Below are positions 1 through 8,650 of a stretch of DNA of 64,000 nt, in pieces. Location: assembly GCF_001613405.1 (NCBI RefSeq), contig NZ_BDCH01000036.1, positions 1-64,000 of the forward strand. The letters run 5' to 3'. The notes beneath the pieces were generated by a model, which ran no database searches, had not been told where the DNA came from, and saw only the letters and a program-made list of their open reading frames with translations. Source of the DNA: Nocardia crassostreae. Lineage in GTDB: Bacteria > Actinomycetota > Actinomycetes > Mycobacteriales > Mycobacteriaceae. The position numbers were made by a program, and so were the translations under genes. Every line of letters starts with the position of its first letter. The stretch's first letter is position 1.

Positions 1-732
1 ACAACCGACGGGCCAGACGATCTCGTGAGGCAGAAGTCCAGCAAACCAGGGCACGCGGGCAACGACGGTTGGTCTCGAACACAGGCGCTTCGCGGATGGC
101 GGTCCACGAACTGTCGCTTGCCGGTTCGCCTGCGGCGGACCACCTCGGACCGATCTCGCCGACCACCAGCGTGTATTGCGACCAGCCTGCCGACACCCCG
201 GCCAGCCGCCACACCACCCCACCGACTACCGGCGACCAGCCAGCCTGACACGTCCGCCGCAGGCGAACCCTCCACCAACAGGCGGCCAACCCAGGCAGCA
301 CATCCCAGTCGGTGTCCTTGCCCGTGATCCACAACCGGGCCGGTCAGCCAACGGGTCGGGGTCTTTCCCGCGGTCTCGTCCTGTCCGCCGAAGGCGAACC
401 CCGAACCACAGGTGACGCAAGCCCGTCCGCTGCACACAGCGGTCGACAGCAATCCTGTTGGCAGAGTTCTATCCGCCGCGCACGACAAAGTAGCTGCAGG
501 GAAGAGTATTGATGCATGTCTGTGTGGGTTTGGGCTGTCTCGATTTTGGACTGAGTGGAGCGTGCGTCGGAGCGGGGGAGCGAAGCAGAGGAGCTCCGGC
601 GTGCGCGGAGGGAGGGAAAAATCGAGACTCAGGGGCCCAAACCCCGCCCGGAGCGAAGCGGAGGGCAAATTAAACACAGCACGAGCGATTCTTGGGGGAA
701 TTGCCGTCAAAACCGTTCATAGATCCGCGACC
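1..732. other. Non-coding stretch at window start
   Basis: No open frame here has a ribosome-binding site, a plausible protein composition or a recognisable domain. The frames that stay open translate into Arg/Pro/His-rich strings typical of antisense or non-coding GC-rich DNA. One minus-strand frame stays open from about 430 off the window edge, but its translation resembles nothing I know. The only organised structure I see is the long inverted repeat at 526-644. The region may hold the end of a feature lying outside the window. Confidence 0.5.
526..644. repeat. Long imperfect hairpin (two-step inverted repeat)
   Basis: Two perfect inverted-repeat arms are nested: GGGTTTGGGC (526-535) pairs with GCCCAAACCC (635-644), and GTCTCGATTTT (537-547) pairs with AAAATCGAGAC (618-628). 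The ~70-nt interior is purine-rich, holds the palindrome GGAGCTCC, and carries a GGAGCGAAGC word that recurs at 651-660. The element could be a terminator, a structured RNA or a MITE-like repeat. No transposase is adjacent. Confidence 0.6.
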
Positions 733-1089
733 TCAGGAACAGCCAGCGTTCCCATAGCTGGCGGCGCCAAGTATCACACCATAGCCAGACATCATGATGA
801 GGATTCCGCCAGAAAGCAGTCCCACTCGCAGCCATCCGACCCGCCGCCGCATGAACCAGAGATACCCAAGCAACAGCACCCCCACCGTCAGCCCCAGACT
901 CGCGCCCACCGCCCAGATGGTGTCGATCAACGCGTAATCCCGATCCCGTTGTTCTCGGCTCCCATGCGCACCCACATCGCAGAAGTCCCCATTCGCCGGA
1001 GTGATCACATATCCAGCCAAGGCGATCGCCGGACCAAGGATGATCGAGCCGAAAATGTAGGTCAGAGCCAGCGGTACCGAGCGGTTCAT
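733..1089 (-). CDS. Small multi-pass membrane protein of unknown function
   Basis: The 118-residue product has three hydrophobic stretches, at about residues 8-28, 55-78 and 86-112. They are separated by a polar loop (residues 33-52) holding one Cys, and a basic MRRRVGW patch follows the second segment. I do not recognise a family. The ATG at 1089 was chosen because the sequence only becomes protein-like from there; upstream the same frame runs antisense to the TetR gene. A GTG two codons upstream is an alternative start. It lies 68 nt downstream of the TetR gene on the same strand, so they may be co-transcribed. Confidence 0.6.
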   Translation of the reverse strand: MNRSVPLALTYIFGSIILGPAIALAGYVITPANGDFCDVGAHGSREQRDRDYALIDTIWAVGASLGLTVGVLLLGYLWFMRRRVGWLRVGLLSGGILIMMSGYGVILGAASYGNAGCS

Positions 1090-1157
1090 GATCACGCCAT
1101 CACGGTAGCGATCGGCTATGTCCGTACCATGGCCCCTTTGTGGAGGTTTCGTGCGGT

Positions 1158-1871
1158 TCAGCCCCGCGGGGCAAGCCCAAGCTCCCGAATCAACCGAGTC
1201 ATCTCCGCCCGATACAGCTTCCCCGGATCGGTCGTCTGCGTCCGAAGGTGCCCCAGCACCTCGAGCGCCACAAGCCCATGCATCCGCCCCCAAGTGCGCA
1301 GCGCCAAGGCAATCGCCCCCGGCGGTAAATCCGGAAGCTCCTGCCGCACCACGGCATTCAATCCCGGATCGAAATCGCCCCACTCGAAGCTCTCGTCGCC
1401 ATACAGCTCCCCCGCCGCAGGCCACGCGGCAGCGATTAGCCCGACCAGCCCAGTGCAAGCCCGGTGCAGCGCCTCCGGAGCCGCTCCGCCTTCCGGCGCC
1501 CGATACCCAGGCACCGGATCGCCGTAGATCAGCAGAAACCCCTCCTTATTAGCGATCACCCATCCCCGAAACGCCATAGCCCAGGCCATGATTCGCTCCG
1601 CAGCCGCATCCGGCGGACAAGCATCCCGAGCAGCCTCGACCGCGTCCACCAGCTCCCCGTACACCTCGGCGATCAACGCCGTGACCAGATCGTCCCGCGT
1701 GGGGAAGTAACTGTAGACAGCGTTAGCAGTCATCCCCATCTCACGAGCGATCGCCCGCAACGTAATCGCCCCCGGCCCACTCTCGGCCATCAGCCGCAGC
1801 GCAACTTCCTTGATCTCCGCGGTCGTCTCAACACGACGGCGTTCACGCCGGGTAGGGGCAGCACTGGTCAC
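1158..1871 (-). CDS. TetR/AcrR family transcriptional regulator
   Basis: The 237-residue product has a basic N-terminus followed by a TetR DNA-binding domain at about residues 15-60: ITLRAIAREMGM, then the turn and recognition helix ending in NAVYSYFPTRDDL. The C-terminal ligand domain looks like the WHG-containing subgroup (FRGWVIANKEGF, then an acidic stretch and a long helical tail). The start is GTG. It is transcribed divergently from the reductase at 1972 across a 100-bp region with inverted repeats, the usual arrangement for a local repressor of its neighbour. The ligand is unknown. Confidence 0.85.
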   Translation of the reverse strand: MTSAAPTRRERRRVETTAEIKEVALRLMAESGPGAITLRAIAREMGMTANAVYSYFPTRDDLVTALIAEVYGELVDAVEAARDACPPDAAAERIMAWAMAFRGWVIANKEGFLLIYGDPVPGYRAPEGGAAPEALHRACTGLVGLIAAAWPAAGELYGDESFEWGDFDPGLNAVVRQELPDLPPGAIALALRTWGRMHGLVALEVLGHLRTQTTDPGKLYRAEMTRLIRELGLAPRG

Positions 1872-1971
1872 CCACCCACCCTACAACACCGTGAGAAAAC
1901 CGAGCATTGTCAAAATACTTCACACCGTATAGTTTTCTGGCGCACCCCCATCACACACCGCAGGAGCAACC
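1872..1971. promoter_or_regulatory. Divergent promoter/operator between TetR and reductase genes
   Basis: The AT-richer core holds TTGTCA (1907-1912) and TATAGT (1928-1933), a possible plus-strand promoter with a short 15-nt spacer. Two dyads overlap it: AGAAAAC (1894-1900) with GTTTTCT (1932-1938), and ATAC (1915-1918) with GTAT (1927-1930). Either could be the TetR operator. The sites are seen in the sequence; the binding assignment is inference. Confidence 0.45.
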
Positions 1972-2673
1972 ATGTTCATCGGAATCATCGGCGCCACAGG
2001 CAATGTCGGCCGCCTGGCACTGACCGAAGCCCTCGACCGCGGTCATCACGTCACCGCGTTCACCCGCGACATCGCACGAGCGAACGTCGAGCACCCTCAC
2101 CTGACCTGGGCCGCCCTCGACGTATTCGACACCTCCGCCGTCGCAGCACAACTCCCAGGCATGGACGTGCTGCTCAGCTGCTACCAACCCGGCAATGCCG
2201 CAAGGGATTTCGACGCGACCGTCTCCGAGTCCATCGCCGATCCGACCGTGTACGCCACCGTGGCGCGCTCACTCCTGAAAGCCCTCGAAACACACCCGCG
2301 CACCCGACTGCTGGTCATCGGCGGAGCAGGCAGCCTGGAGTTCGCCCCGGGACGAACCACCGTCGACGATGAACAGCGCCTACTCGCCGTCATGGACGAG
2401 ATCGGGCTCCCGCGCGGATACGCGGCCGCGGTGCGCGGACATCGCGATGCGCTCGATACCCTCCGCACCTCGAACCGCCTGTGGACCTACCTCAGCCCGG
2501 CGGGCGAGATCGGCCCGGGTGAGCGCACCGGTCGCTACCGCGTCGGAACCGATCAGGAACTCGTCGACGCGAACGGCCGCAGCCGGATCTCGTTCGCCGA
2601 CGCCGCGGTGGCGCTGATCGACGAGGCGGAACTGCCACGATACGTGCAGCGCCGCTTCACGATCGGGTACTGA
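1972..2673 (+). CDS. NAD(P)H-binding oxidoreductase (atypical SDR / NmrA-like)
   Basis: The 233-residue product begins with the nucleotide-binding motif GATGNVGR (residues 8-15) directly after the first beta strand, as in NAD(P)H-binding atypical SDR proteins. The motif VIGGAGSLE lies near residue 107, and the typical PRGYAAAVRGHRDAL and TYLSPAGEIGPGERTGRYR segments follow. The classical Tyr-x-x-x-Lys catalytic pair is not evident, as usual for this subgroup. A GGAGC ribosome-binding site precedes the ATG. It is probably controlled by the divergent TetR, which would make it a stress- or quinone-responsive reductase, though the substrate cannot be told. Confidence 0.8.
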   Translation: MFIGIIGATGNVGRLALTEALDRGHHVTAFTRDIARANVEHPHLTWAALDVFDTSAVAAQLPGMDVLLSCYQPGNAARDFDATVSESIADPTVYATVARSLLKALETHPRTRLLVIGGAGSLEFAPGRTTVDDEQRLLAVMDEIGLPRGYAAAVRGHRDALDTLRTSNRLWTYLSPAGEIGPGERTGRYRVGTDQELVDANGRSRISFADAAVALIDEAELPRYVQRRFTIGY

Positions 2674-2684
2674 GACGAGCAGAC

Positions 2685-2709
2685 GCCCGGTGGCGCACCG
2701 CCACCGGGC
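2685..2709. terminator. Bidirectional hairpin terminator
   Basis: A perfect 11-bp stem, GCCCGGTGGCG (2685-2695) with CGCCACCGGGC (2699-2709), has a 3-nt loop. It lies between the convergent ends at 2673 and 2718. There is no T-tract, which is common for actinobacterial terminators. Confidence 0.75.
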
Positions 2710-2717
2710 ATGTCCGA

Positions 2718-3302
2718 TTACTGAGGCGCGTCACCCACCGGCCGGGTCGGGACTTCCTCGGGGACCTCGACGCGCGACATCAGGACCGTGGTCTCGTTGT
2801 CGCCCGGCGGGTTCGAGGTGAGGACCGTGGTTTCGGCGTCGGCCGGGAGCGGCGCGATCTCCGGGTGCACGAAGCCGAACAGCTCGTACTGCGCGCCCAC
2901 GGTCATGGCGGCCGTGGTCTTGTCCTGCGAAATGAATCCCAGGTTCGGACCGATAACCCGGCGCAGGGACTCCAACCAGCGATGATCCAGAACCCGGCAG
3001 TCGGCCCACGGGAAGTACTCGAGGCCGGTGCGCAGATAGAAGCGATCGCCGATACGCGCATGCCGCAGCAGCTCCAGGACCCAGGCGTCGATGCGATTGG
3101 GCTGGGCGTTGCGGTAGACCCGGGTGAGGGGTGCGACGGTGGCGTTCGCGGCCGCGTCGAAGGAGTTCAGCAACTCTTCCGAAAACTCGTCGAGCCGGAC
3201 GAAACCGACGACGTCGAGACCCTGTAGTTGTTCCGGAAGTTGGGCGGCTAACCTGCGCTCGTCATGCAGTTTGAACTTCCTATTGATGTTCTCTGTGCGC
3301 AT
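2718..3302 (-). CDS. Hypothetical protein with acidic ETTVL-repeat tail
   Basis: The 194-residue soluble product is not recognised. The first ~145 residues look globular, with a mixed pattern including TRVYRNAQPNRIDAWVLELLRHARIGDRFY and a Trp-rich stretch. The C-terminus (about 150-194) is acidic and proline-rich and repeats the word ETTVL twice. No signal peptide or membrane segment is present. Start is the ATG at 3302. It stands alone, 183 nt beyond the end of the DUF1023 gene, and converges on the reductase at 1972. It is probably a lineage-restricted actinobacterial protein. Confidence 0.6.
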   Translation of the reverse strand: MRTENINRKFKLHDERRLAAQLPEQLQGLDVVGFVRLDEFSEELLNSFDAAANATVAPLTRVYRNAQPNRIDAWVLELLRHARIGDRFYLRTGLEYFPWADCRVLDHRWLESLRRVIGPNLGFISQDKTTAAMTVGAQYELFGFVHPEIAPLPADAETTVLTSNPPGDNETTVLMSRVEVPEEVPTRPVGDAPQ

Positions 3303-3485
3303 TCGTCTCCGCTTCCAACCTCTGTTCCCCGGAAAATTAACACGGAACCAACCGTTTCAAACCTCACTTGGTCCCATGCCCAGATCAAGATTGGGCAACG
3401 TCCGCTATGGGTCCGCTATCGGCGCGTTAATTGACCGCGAGACCAATAAGCGCAGGCAGGCGGCTGCCGCGCAGGTCATCGGCGA

Positions 3486-5159
3486 CTAGCGGCGATAGGT
3501 CCCGGTAATGATCTCGGCCTGAGTCTGTAAAGCCGGATTGTCGCGATCCCAATAATTTCCATGCGCGCCCGGATCGATAGGTAAGGCACGTAACAGCGGA
3601 ACGTCCAGGGTCGCACCGGAGGAAGCGAAAACCGTTGCGCCGAAACCCGGATCGGTGGGTGTCGGACCGTGCGGCAAACGCCCGGCCACCGGTATCGGAT
3701 CGGCCGGGTCGGCGGTGGCGAAGACATGCGCTCCGGTGTTCCCGGGGGCGATGCCGTCCAGGCGCAAATGCGACACATCGTCGACTTCGACACCCGGGCT
3801 GCCCACGAAGATCAACTCGTCGGCCGCGAGCGAGCCGCCACCCGAGGCCGCCACGGCGATCAGGGTGCTGCCGTAGCTGTGCCCGATGAGCGTGTTGTGC
3901 GAGGGCAGGCCGTCATGGGTCGCGCGCAATCCATCGGCGGATCGGTCCAGGGCGGGCGCACCGGCATCGGCGTAGTGATCCAGCAGGGCCTCGCCCACAC
4001 CCGGTGGGGTGTCGTAGCCGTACCAGGCGATGACCGCGGTCCGCGCCGCCGGATCGGCGCGGTGGGCGGCCTCCCGCAGGGACTCGGCGCGAGTCAGACC
4101 GAGTCCGATACCGGTCAGGGGTGCGCCGGTGCCCGGCACGAAGACCGCGACATTGCGCGCGGAGTCGGGATTGCCCGATGCGATGATGCCGTGCCCGCGA
4201 TTGTCGACGGCGAGCAGATACCGATCGCGATGACCCGATCCGATCTCGGCGGCGACGGCCTCGTACCCGGCGATCCGGGTGCGCAGCTCGGCCCGGTCGG
4301 CATCCCACTCCCGCAACCGAACCCAGTCGTGCGCAATGGTCGGCAGGTTCTGTGCTCGCGCCCAGTCCGGGTGCCGCGCCTCGAGCCGCATCAGCTGAGA
4401 CTGCGCGTCGGTGCGCAGCCGTTCCAGGTCGAGCCGGTTGTAGAAGTCCCTGGCGACCGCCGGGATCCCGTCCCGATTACCGATCATCGGATCGAAGGCG
4501 TACAGCGCATCTCGGTCCGCCGGACTCAGTGATTCCCACAGCGCGCCCATGGCTTCCGGCTCGTCGGGCAGCACCGCCCGTCCATCGATGATGTCGACCA
4601 CCCGGGAACTCATCGGCCCGCCCTGCGGTCCGGTGCACAGTGCCGCCATCGCCACGACCGCCGCGCTCAGCCGCGCACCGATCTCCCGATCGGCCTGCCC
4701 CGCCGACTCCAGCAGTGGAACGAGCCGGGCCTGCACTTCCAGCGCCTTGGCGTCGAAGCAGGCTTGCAGCACCAAATCCATTGCTGGATTACCGGTGTCG
4801 GCCCGCGGCGCGGCCACCGTGCCGTCCTCCGCCACCACACACCCGTTCGCGACGGACTCGTCCTCGAGCGCGAGCACACCGGCGCGCAACCCGGCCAGAC
4901 CTCCGGCGTCGGCCAGCGCATCGGCGACATCGAGAGCGGCAGCGGCGATATGGTTGGCCGTCAGCTGCGCGCCGATCGCCCGCAACGAGCCCGCCGCCGC
5001 GGCATCCCCCTCCCAGCCGGACACCGCGATATCCACATACCGCCCAACCCGCCCCATCGCCGCGCCGAATCGCAGATTCGCCCCGGCCACGCTCACCCCG
5101 GCGACGGCCGCAATCTCCGGCCGCCAACCGCGCACCTGCGACATCATCGCGCGAACCAT
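3486..5159 (-). CDS. DUF1023 alpha/beta hydrolase
   Basis: This is a 557-residue protein of the DUF1023 alpha/beta-hydrolase family common in mycolate actinobacteria. The N-terminal ~150 residues are Ala-rich and helical, as in WXG100-like domains. The hydrolase domain fills the C-terminal half, with NVAVFVPGTGAPLTG, then the nucleophile elbow GHSYGS (Ser near residue 428) and a late PDP-like segment with GAHGNYWD supplying a plausible His. The ATG at 5159 follows a GGGGAGGGGA ribosome-binding site; an upstream TTG at 5189 is possible. It follows the EspC-like gene at 5362, a pairing seen around type VII secretion substrates. The substrate is unknown. Confidence 0.8.
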   Translation of the reverse strand: MVRAMMSQVRGWRPEIAAVAGVSVAGANLRFGAAMGRVGRYVDIAVSGWEGDAAAAGSLRAIGAQLTANHIAAAALDVADALADAGGLAGLRAGVLALEDESVANGCVVAEDGTVAAPRADTGNPAMDLVLQACFDAKALEVQARLVPLLESAGQADREIGARLSAAVVAMAALCTGPQGGPMSSRVVDIIDGRAVLPDEPEAMGALWESLSPADRDALYAFDPMIGNRDGIPAVARDFYNRLDLERLRTDAQSQLMRLEARHPDWARAQNLPTIAHDWVRLREWDADRAELRTRIAGYEAVAAEIGSGHRDRYLLAVDNRGHGIIASGNPDSARNVAVFVPGTGAPLTGIGLGLTRAESLREAAHRADPAARTAVIAWYGYDTPPGVGEALLDHYADAGAPALDRSADGLRATHDGLPSHNTLIGHSYGSTLIAVAASGGGSLAADELIFVGSPGVEVDDVSHLRLDGIAPGNTGAHVFATADPADPIPVAGRLPHGPTPTDPGFGATVFASSGATLDVPLLRALPIDPGAHGNYWDRDNPALQTQAEIITGTYRR

Positions 5160-5361
5160 TCCCCTCCCCGTGCCATCCCGTCGGTCCAATCTGCACCGAC
5201 CGACCGGTCACCGCCGCGCCGCACCACGACACCGTGCGCCGGATACCCCACGCCACGGTCACACGACCAGCGTTCACAGCTCTTCGCCAGGCGCCGATCA
5301 TCAGACCACCGCATGGCGACCATGGGGTGGTGGCCTGGTCAGGAAGCGGCGGCTCGGGTGT

Positions 5362-5670
5362 TCATGGTGTGCCGGTCAGGTATTCGTCCAGCCGGGTCTC
5401 CAGCTCTGCGGCCACCGCCTCGTAGGTGGTTGCGCCGTGATCGGTTACCTCGGATAGGTCGGTCAGCTCGCCCGCCATCTGCCGCAGGACCGCCAGTAGT
5501 GGCGCGCCCACTCCGGCCGCTGCGGACCCGATGGCCGAATTCGGCATGGCCAAGGCTACTTTCGCTACTTGGTCCACCGGGTCGATGGCCGCGATGGCCG
5601 CTGCCTCACCGCGAAGACCGGCCGCCATTACCCGTAGCGCCTCCACATCGGCGCGCAACATGTCCCCCAT
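5362..5670 (-). CDS. EspC-like ESX-associated small protein
   Basis: The 102-residue product is helical and Ala-rich with no Cys. The layout matches the EspC/DUF2580 type VII secretion family: an N-terminal LRADVEALRVMAAGLRGEA helix, a small-residue middle, and a C-terminal helix with TTYEAVAAELETRLDEYL. A strong ribosome-binding site (AGGAGGGGAC) sits directly before the ATG. It precedes the DUF1023 hydrolase on the same strand, which supports a secretion or partner role. No ESX core genes lie in the window, so export would depend on a system elsewhere. Confidence 0.65.
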   Translation of the reverse strand: MGDMLRADVEALRVMAAGLRGEAAAIAAIDPVDQVAKVALAMPNSAIGSAAAGVGAPLLAVLRQMAGELTDLSEVTDHGATTYEAVAAELETRLDEYLTGTP

Positions 5671-5782
5671 GTCCCCTCCTTCGAGCCGAACCTAGCAGCT
5701 CGAGAACCTCGGCGCGCGGCGCAGCGCGAGCCTGTGGACAACCCATCGGCTATCCACAACCGATCTGTCCTGATTCGCCTGA

Positions 5783-6742
5783 TCAGACCGATTCGCGCTC
5801 GCGTCTGGCCGCTTCCCGCGCCAGCATCCGGTCCCGCTGCTCCTCGAAGCGGAGCACATCCTTGCCCATCTTCTCCAACTGCGCCCCGAGTTCCTCGCGA
5901 ATATGCTCACCGCGGGGCGTGAAATCGCTGCGCTCGAAAATGTTCCACTTGCGCAGCACCGGCTGCACGACCTCCTCCAGATGCTGGCGCAGATCGTAGA
6001 TTCCGTGCTTGGCGATGAGCACGCTGTTGCGGCGGAAGTTCGGCATCTCCGCACCGGGCATCCGGAAGTTCTTGATGATCTCGTGGATGGCCTCGAGCGC
6101 GTCGTCGGGCGCCAGCTCCAGCGCCGCCCCGCAGATATTGCGGTAGAAGACCATGTGCAGATTCTCGTCGGCGGCTACCCGCTGCAGGATGCGATCGGCA
6201 ATGGGGTCCTCGCACACCCGCCCGGTATTGCGATGGCTGACGCGGGTCGCGAGCTCCTGGAAGGTCACGTACGCCACCCCGTGCAGGAAGCTGTTGTCAC
6301 CGGTGCCGGTCGGATTGTCGACCCCGTGCGACATGCAGATCATGCGCGCCTGCTCCAGCGCCACCGGATCGACACCGCGGGTGACCACCAGATAGTCCCG
6401 CAGCACGATGCCGTGCCGGTTCTCCTCGGCGGTCCAGCGATCCACCCAGCTCCCCCACGCGCCGTCGCGGCTGAACGAGTCGGAGATCAGCCGGTGGTAG
6501 GACGGCAGGTTGTCCTCGGTGAGCAGATTGGTGACCATGGCGGCCTTGGCGACCTCGCTGAGCCCGGATTGTTCCGGCTCCCAATCGATTCCGCCCATGG
6601 CGGCGAAATTACGCCCTTGCTCCCACGGCACATAGTCGTGTGGATGCCACTCTTTGGCCATCGATAGGTGCCGGTTGAGATTCTGTTCCGCAACCGGCTC
6701 GAGCTCTTTCAGCAATACCCAGGGCGTCAAGGTTTTCGCCAC
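5783..6742 (-). CDS. Acyl-ACP desaturase (DesA-type diiron enzyme)
   Basis: This 319-residue protein belongs to the soluble fatty-acid desaturase type 2 family. The diiron ligands are visible: Glu76 in LTEDNLPSYH, Glu107 and His110 in TAEENRHG, Glu163 in TFQELA, and Glu193 and His196 in ADENLHM. These match the plant stearoyl-ACP desaturase and mycobacterial DesA1/DesA2 pattern. It should insert a double bond into an ACP-bound acyl chain using O2 and reduced ferredoxin, feeding unsaturated or mycolic acid synthesis. The start is GTG. It is divergent from the lipoprotein gene at 6980 and separate from the ESX-like pair. Confidence 0.9.
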   Translation of the reverse strand: MAKTLTPWVLLKELEPVAEQNLNRHLSMAKEWHPHDYVPWEQGRNFAAMGGIDWEPEQSGLSEVAKAAMVTNLLTEDNLPSYHRLISDSFSRDGAWGSWVDRWTAEENRHGIVLRDYLVVTRGVDPVALEQARMICMSHGVDNPTGTGDNSFLHGVAYVTFQELATRVSHRNTGRVCEDPIADRILQRVAADENLHMVFYRNICGAALELAPDDALEAIHEIIKNFRMPGAEMPNFRRNSVLIAKHGIYDLRQHLEEVVQPVLRKWNIFERSDFTPRGEHIREELGAQLEKMGKDVLRFEEQRDRMLAREAARRERESV

Positions 6743-6979
6743 AGCCGTAAGTCCTGTCCTTCGACGTTCGCCGCCCGACCGCTTCGTCGCCCGCGAGCCT
6801 ACTCGTTCGAGATGTCGATGTCGGGAGTATCGATAGCGGTCGGTCCGGTGTTATTCGCTGTCAAGGCCGGTGGCGGATGTTCGGCAAGCATTGGATTCAA
6901 GGCGCGCCAGACCGGCGACACGGCGATGTGCGCGACATAGCGTCACGCGCACCGTTACTCGTGAATCCGGAGAATTCGA
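6743..6979. promoter_or_regulatory. Divergent upstream region, desaturase / solute-binding protein
   Basis: This 237-bp non-coding region separates two divergent starts. It is slightly less GC-rich than its surroundings and must carry both promoters, but I could not pick -35/-10 pairs with confidence. A GGAGAA ribosome-binding site stands about 6 nt before the ATG at 6980. Confidence 0.4.
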
Positions 6980-8590
6980 ATGAAACGACCCGTGGCCCTG
7001 CTCGGTGTGCTCGCCGCGACGGCGACGCTGGCCGCTTGTGGCGGCTCCGATACCAGTCCGGGAGAACCGGCGGGACCGCCGCAGCCGGGCGGGACCTTGC
7101 ACTACGGGCTCTCGCTCGCGCCGACGTGCTCGGATCCGGCGCAGTCGGGCACCAACCAAACCCTGTATGTCACACGGCAGATCGTGGATTCGCTGACCGA
7201 TCAGGATCCGGCGACCGGCGAGATCAAGCCGTGGCTGGCGCAGAGCTGGCAGCTGAGCCCGGACGCCAAGACGTTCACCTTCACACTGAAGCCGGGGGTG
7301 ACCTTCAGTGACGGTACGCCGTTGACGGCGGAGTCGGTGCGGGCGAACTTCGATGCCATCGTGAAAACGCTGACCCCGGCCAAGGCGCCGCTGGCGGCCA
7401 CCTATCTGGTGGGTTACACCGGGACGACCGTGGTGGATCCGCTGACCGCGCGGGTGGAGTTCGATCGGCCCAATGCGCAGTTCCTGCAGGCGACCTCGAC
7501 ACCGCAGCTCGGCATCCAGGGTGCGGCGACCACGGTGAAGCCCGCCGATCAGCGGTGCCTGGGCGACAATATCGGGACCGGGCCGTTCACCTATGCCGAG
7601 TACAAGCAGGGACAGTCGGCCGTGCTGGCCAAGCGGGCCGGATACTCCTGGGGGTCGGCTGTTTTCGGGCACCAGGGCGAGGCGTATCTGGATCGGATCG
7701 AGTTCCGGGTAGTGCCGGAATCAGGGGTCCGGACCGGCAGTCTGACCTCGGGACAGCTCGATGTCGTCAGTGGCGCGCTGCCGCAGGACGCACCGCAGAT
7801 CGAGGCCGCGGGTGGGCGAGTGCAGGTGACCTCGAATCCCGGTGTGCCGTTCGGTATTCAGCCGAATGTGACGCGGGGAGTGCTGACCGATCCGGCGGTG
7901 CGGACGGCGCTGCTGACCGCCATCGATCGGCAGGAGATCGTGGATACCGTGCTGGGGCCGCAGTACAAGAAGGCCAGCAGCTCGCTGGCATCGAAAACCC
8001 CTGCCTATACCGATCTTTCAGGCAAGATCGGCTACGACGTCGCGGCGGCCGGGCGCACGCTGGATCAGGCCGGGTGGGCGACCGGGGGTGACGGCATTCA
8101 GGTGAAGGACGGGGTGCGGCTCTCCTTCGCGATCTCGTTCACCAGCGCCTTCGCCGGGAATCAGGCCATTCTCGAGCTGGTCCAGCAGCAGGTGCGCAAG
8201 GCCGGAATCGAATTGCGGCTGGAGCCGATCGCCGATGCGGAGTACACGGTGCGGCAGAACAGCAAGAATTTCGATGCGCTGTACTACAACACGACGCGGG
8301 CCGACGGCGATATCCTGCGCACCACCTTCGGGTTGGACGGGCGGAATCTGGACGGGCGCGGGCCGATTCCGGCGCTGGACGAGGCGCTGTCGAGCGAGTT
8401 GCAGACGGTGGACGCCGCGGCGCGGGCGCAGCAGATCGGCAAGGCGCAGCAGCTGGTGCTGGAGAACGGGTTGTGGATTCCCACCATCGAGCTGTCGCAG
8501 GCGGTCGGGGTGTCGAGCTCGGTCGCCGATCTGAAGTTCGAGGCGTCGGCGCGGTTGCAGTTCTTCGACGCCTGGATGCAGCGCAACTGA
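6980..8590 (+). CDS. ABC transporter solute-binding lipoprotein, peptide/nickel family 5
   Basis: A lipoprotein signal peptide of ~19 residues ends in the lipobox LAAC, with Cys20 as the lipidation site. The mature part has the SBP family-5 order: an LHYGLSLAPTCSDPAQS start, QIVDSLTDQDPATGEIKPWLA and QSWQLSPDAKTFTFTLKPGVTFSDGTPLTAESV. Length (536 residues) fits the family. Such proteins deliver oligopeptides, nickel or siderophore-like ligands to an inner-membrane permease. No permease or ATPase genes are adjacent, so the partners are encoded elsewhere or the gene is an orphan. A hairpin terminator follows at 8604. Confidence 0.9.
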   Translation: MKRPVALLGVLAATATLAACGGSDTSPGEPAGPPQPGGTLHYGLSLAPTCSDPAQSGTNQTLYVTRQIVDSLTDQDPATGEIKPWLAQSWQLSPDAKTFTFTLKPGVTFSDGTPLTAESVRANFDAIVKTLTPAKAPLAATYLVGYTGTTVVDPLTARVEFDRPNAQFLQATSTPQLGIQGAATTVKPADQRCLGDNIGTGPFTYAEYKQGQSAVLAKRAGYSWGSAVFGHQGEAYLDRIEFRVVPESGVRTGSLTSGQLDVVSGALPQDAPQIEAAGGRVQVTSNPGVPFGIQPNVTRGVLTDPAVRTALLTAIDRQEIVDTVLGPQYKKASSSLASKTPAYTDLSGKIGYDVAAAGRTLDQAGWATGGDGIQVKDGVRLSFAISFTSAFAGNQAILELVQQQVRKAGIELRLEPIADAEYTVRQNSKNFDALYYNTTRADGDILRTTFGLDGRNLDGRGPIPALDEALSSELQTVDAAARAQQIGKAQQLVLENGLWIPTIELSQAVGVSSSVADLKFEASARLQFFDAWMQRN

Positions 8591-8603
8591 TCAACGGAAT
8601 ACC

Positions 8604-8640
8604 AACGGCCCGGCTACCTTTCACTGGTGGCCGGGCCGTT
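8604..8640. terminator. Bidirectional hairpin terminator
   Basis: A perfect 11-bp stem, AACGGCCCGGC (8604-8614) with GCCGGGCCGTT (8630-8640), has a 15-nt loop. It sits between the convergent ends at 8590 and 8651, so it can end both the lipoprotein transcript and the long minus-strand biosynthetic operon. Confidence 0.8.
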
Positions 8641-8650
8641 GTCGCTGTCG

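Noticed and set aside
412..1527. Open frame of 371 codons on the plus strand
   Set aside because: Covers the non-coding edge and runs antisense to the membrane protein and TetR genes; composition is not protein-like.
5362..5670. Classical WXG100 (EsxA/EsxB) protein
   Set aside because: No Trp-x-Gly motif is present; the EspC/DUF2580 pattern fits better.
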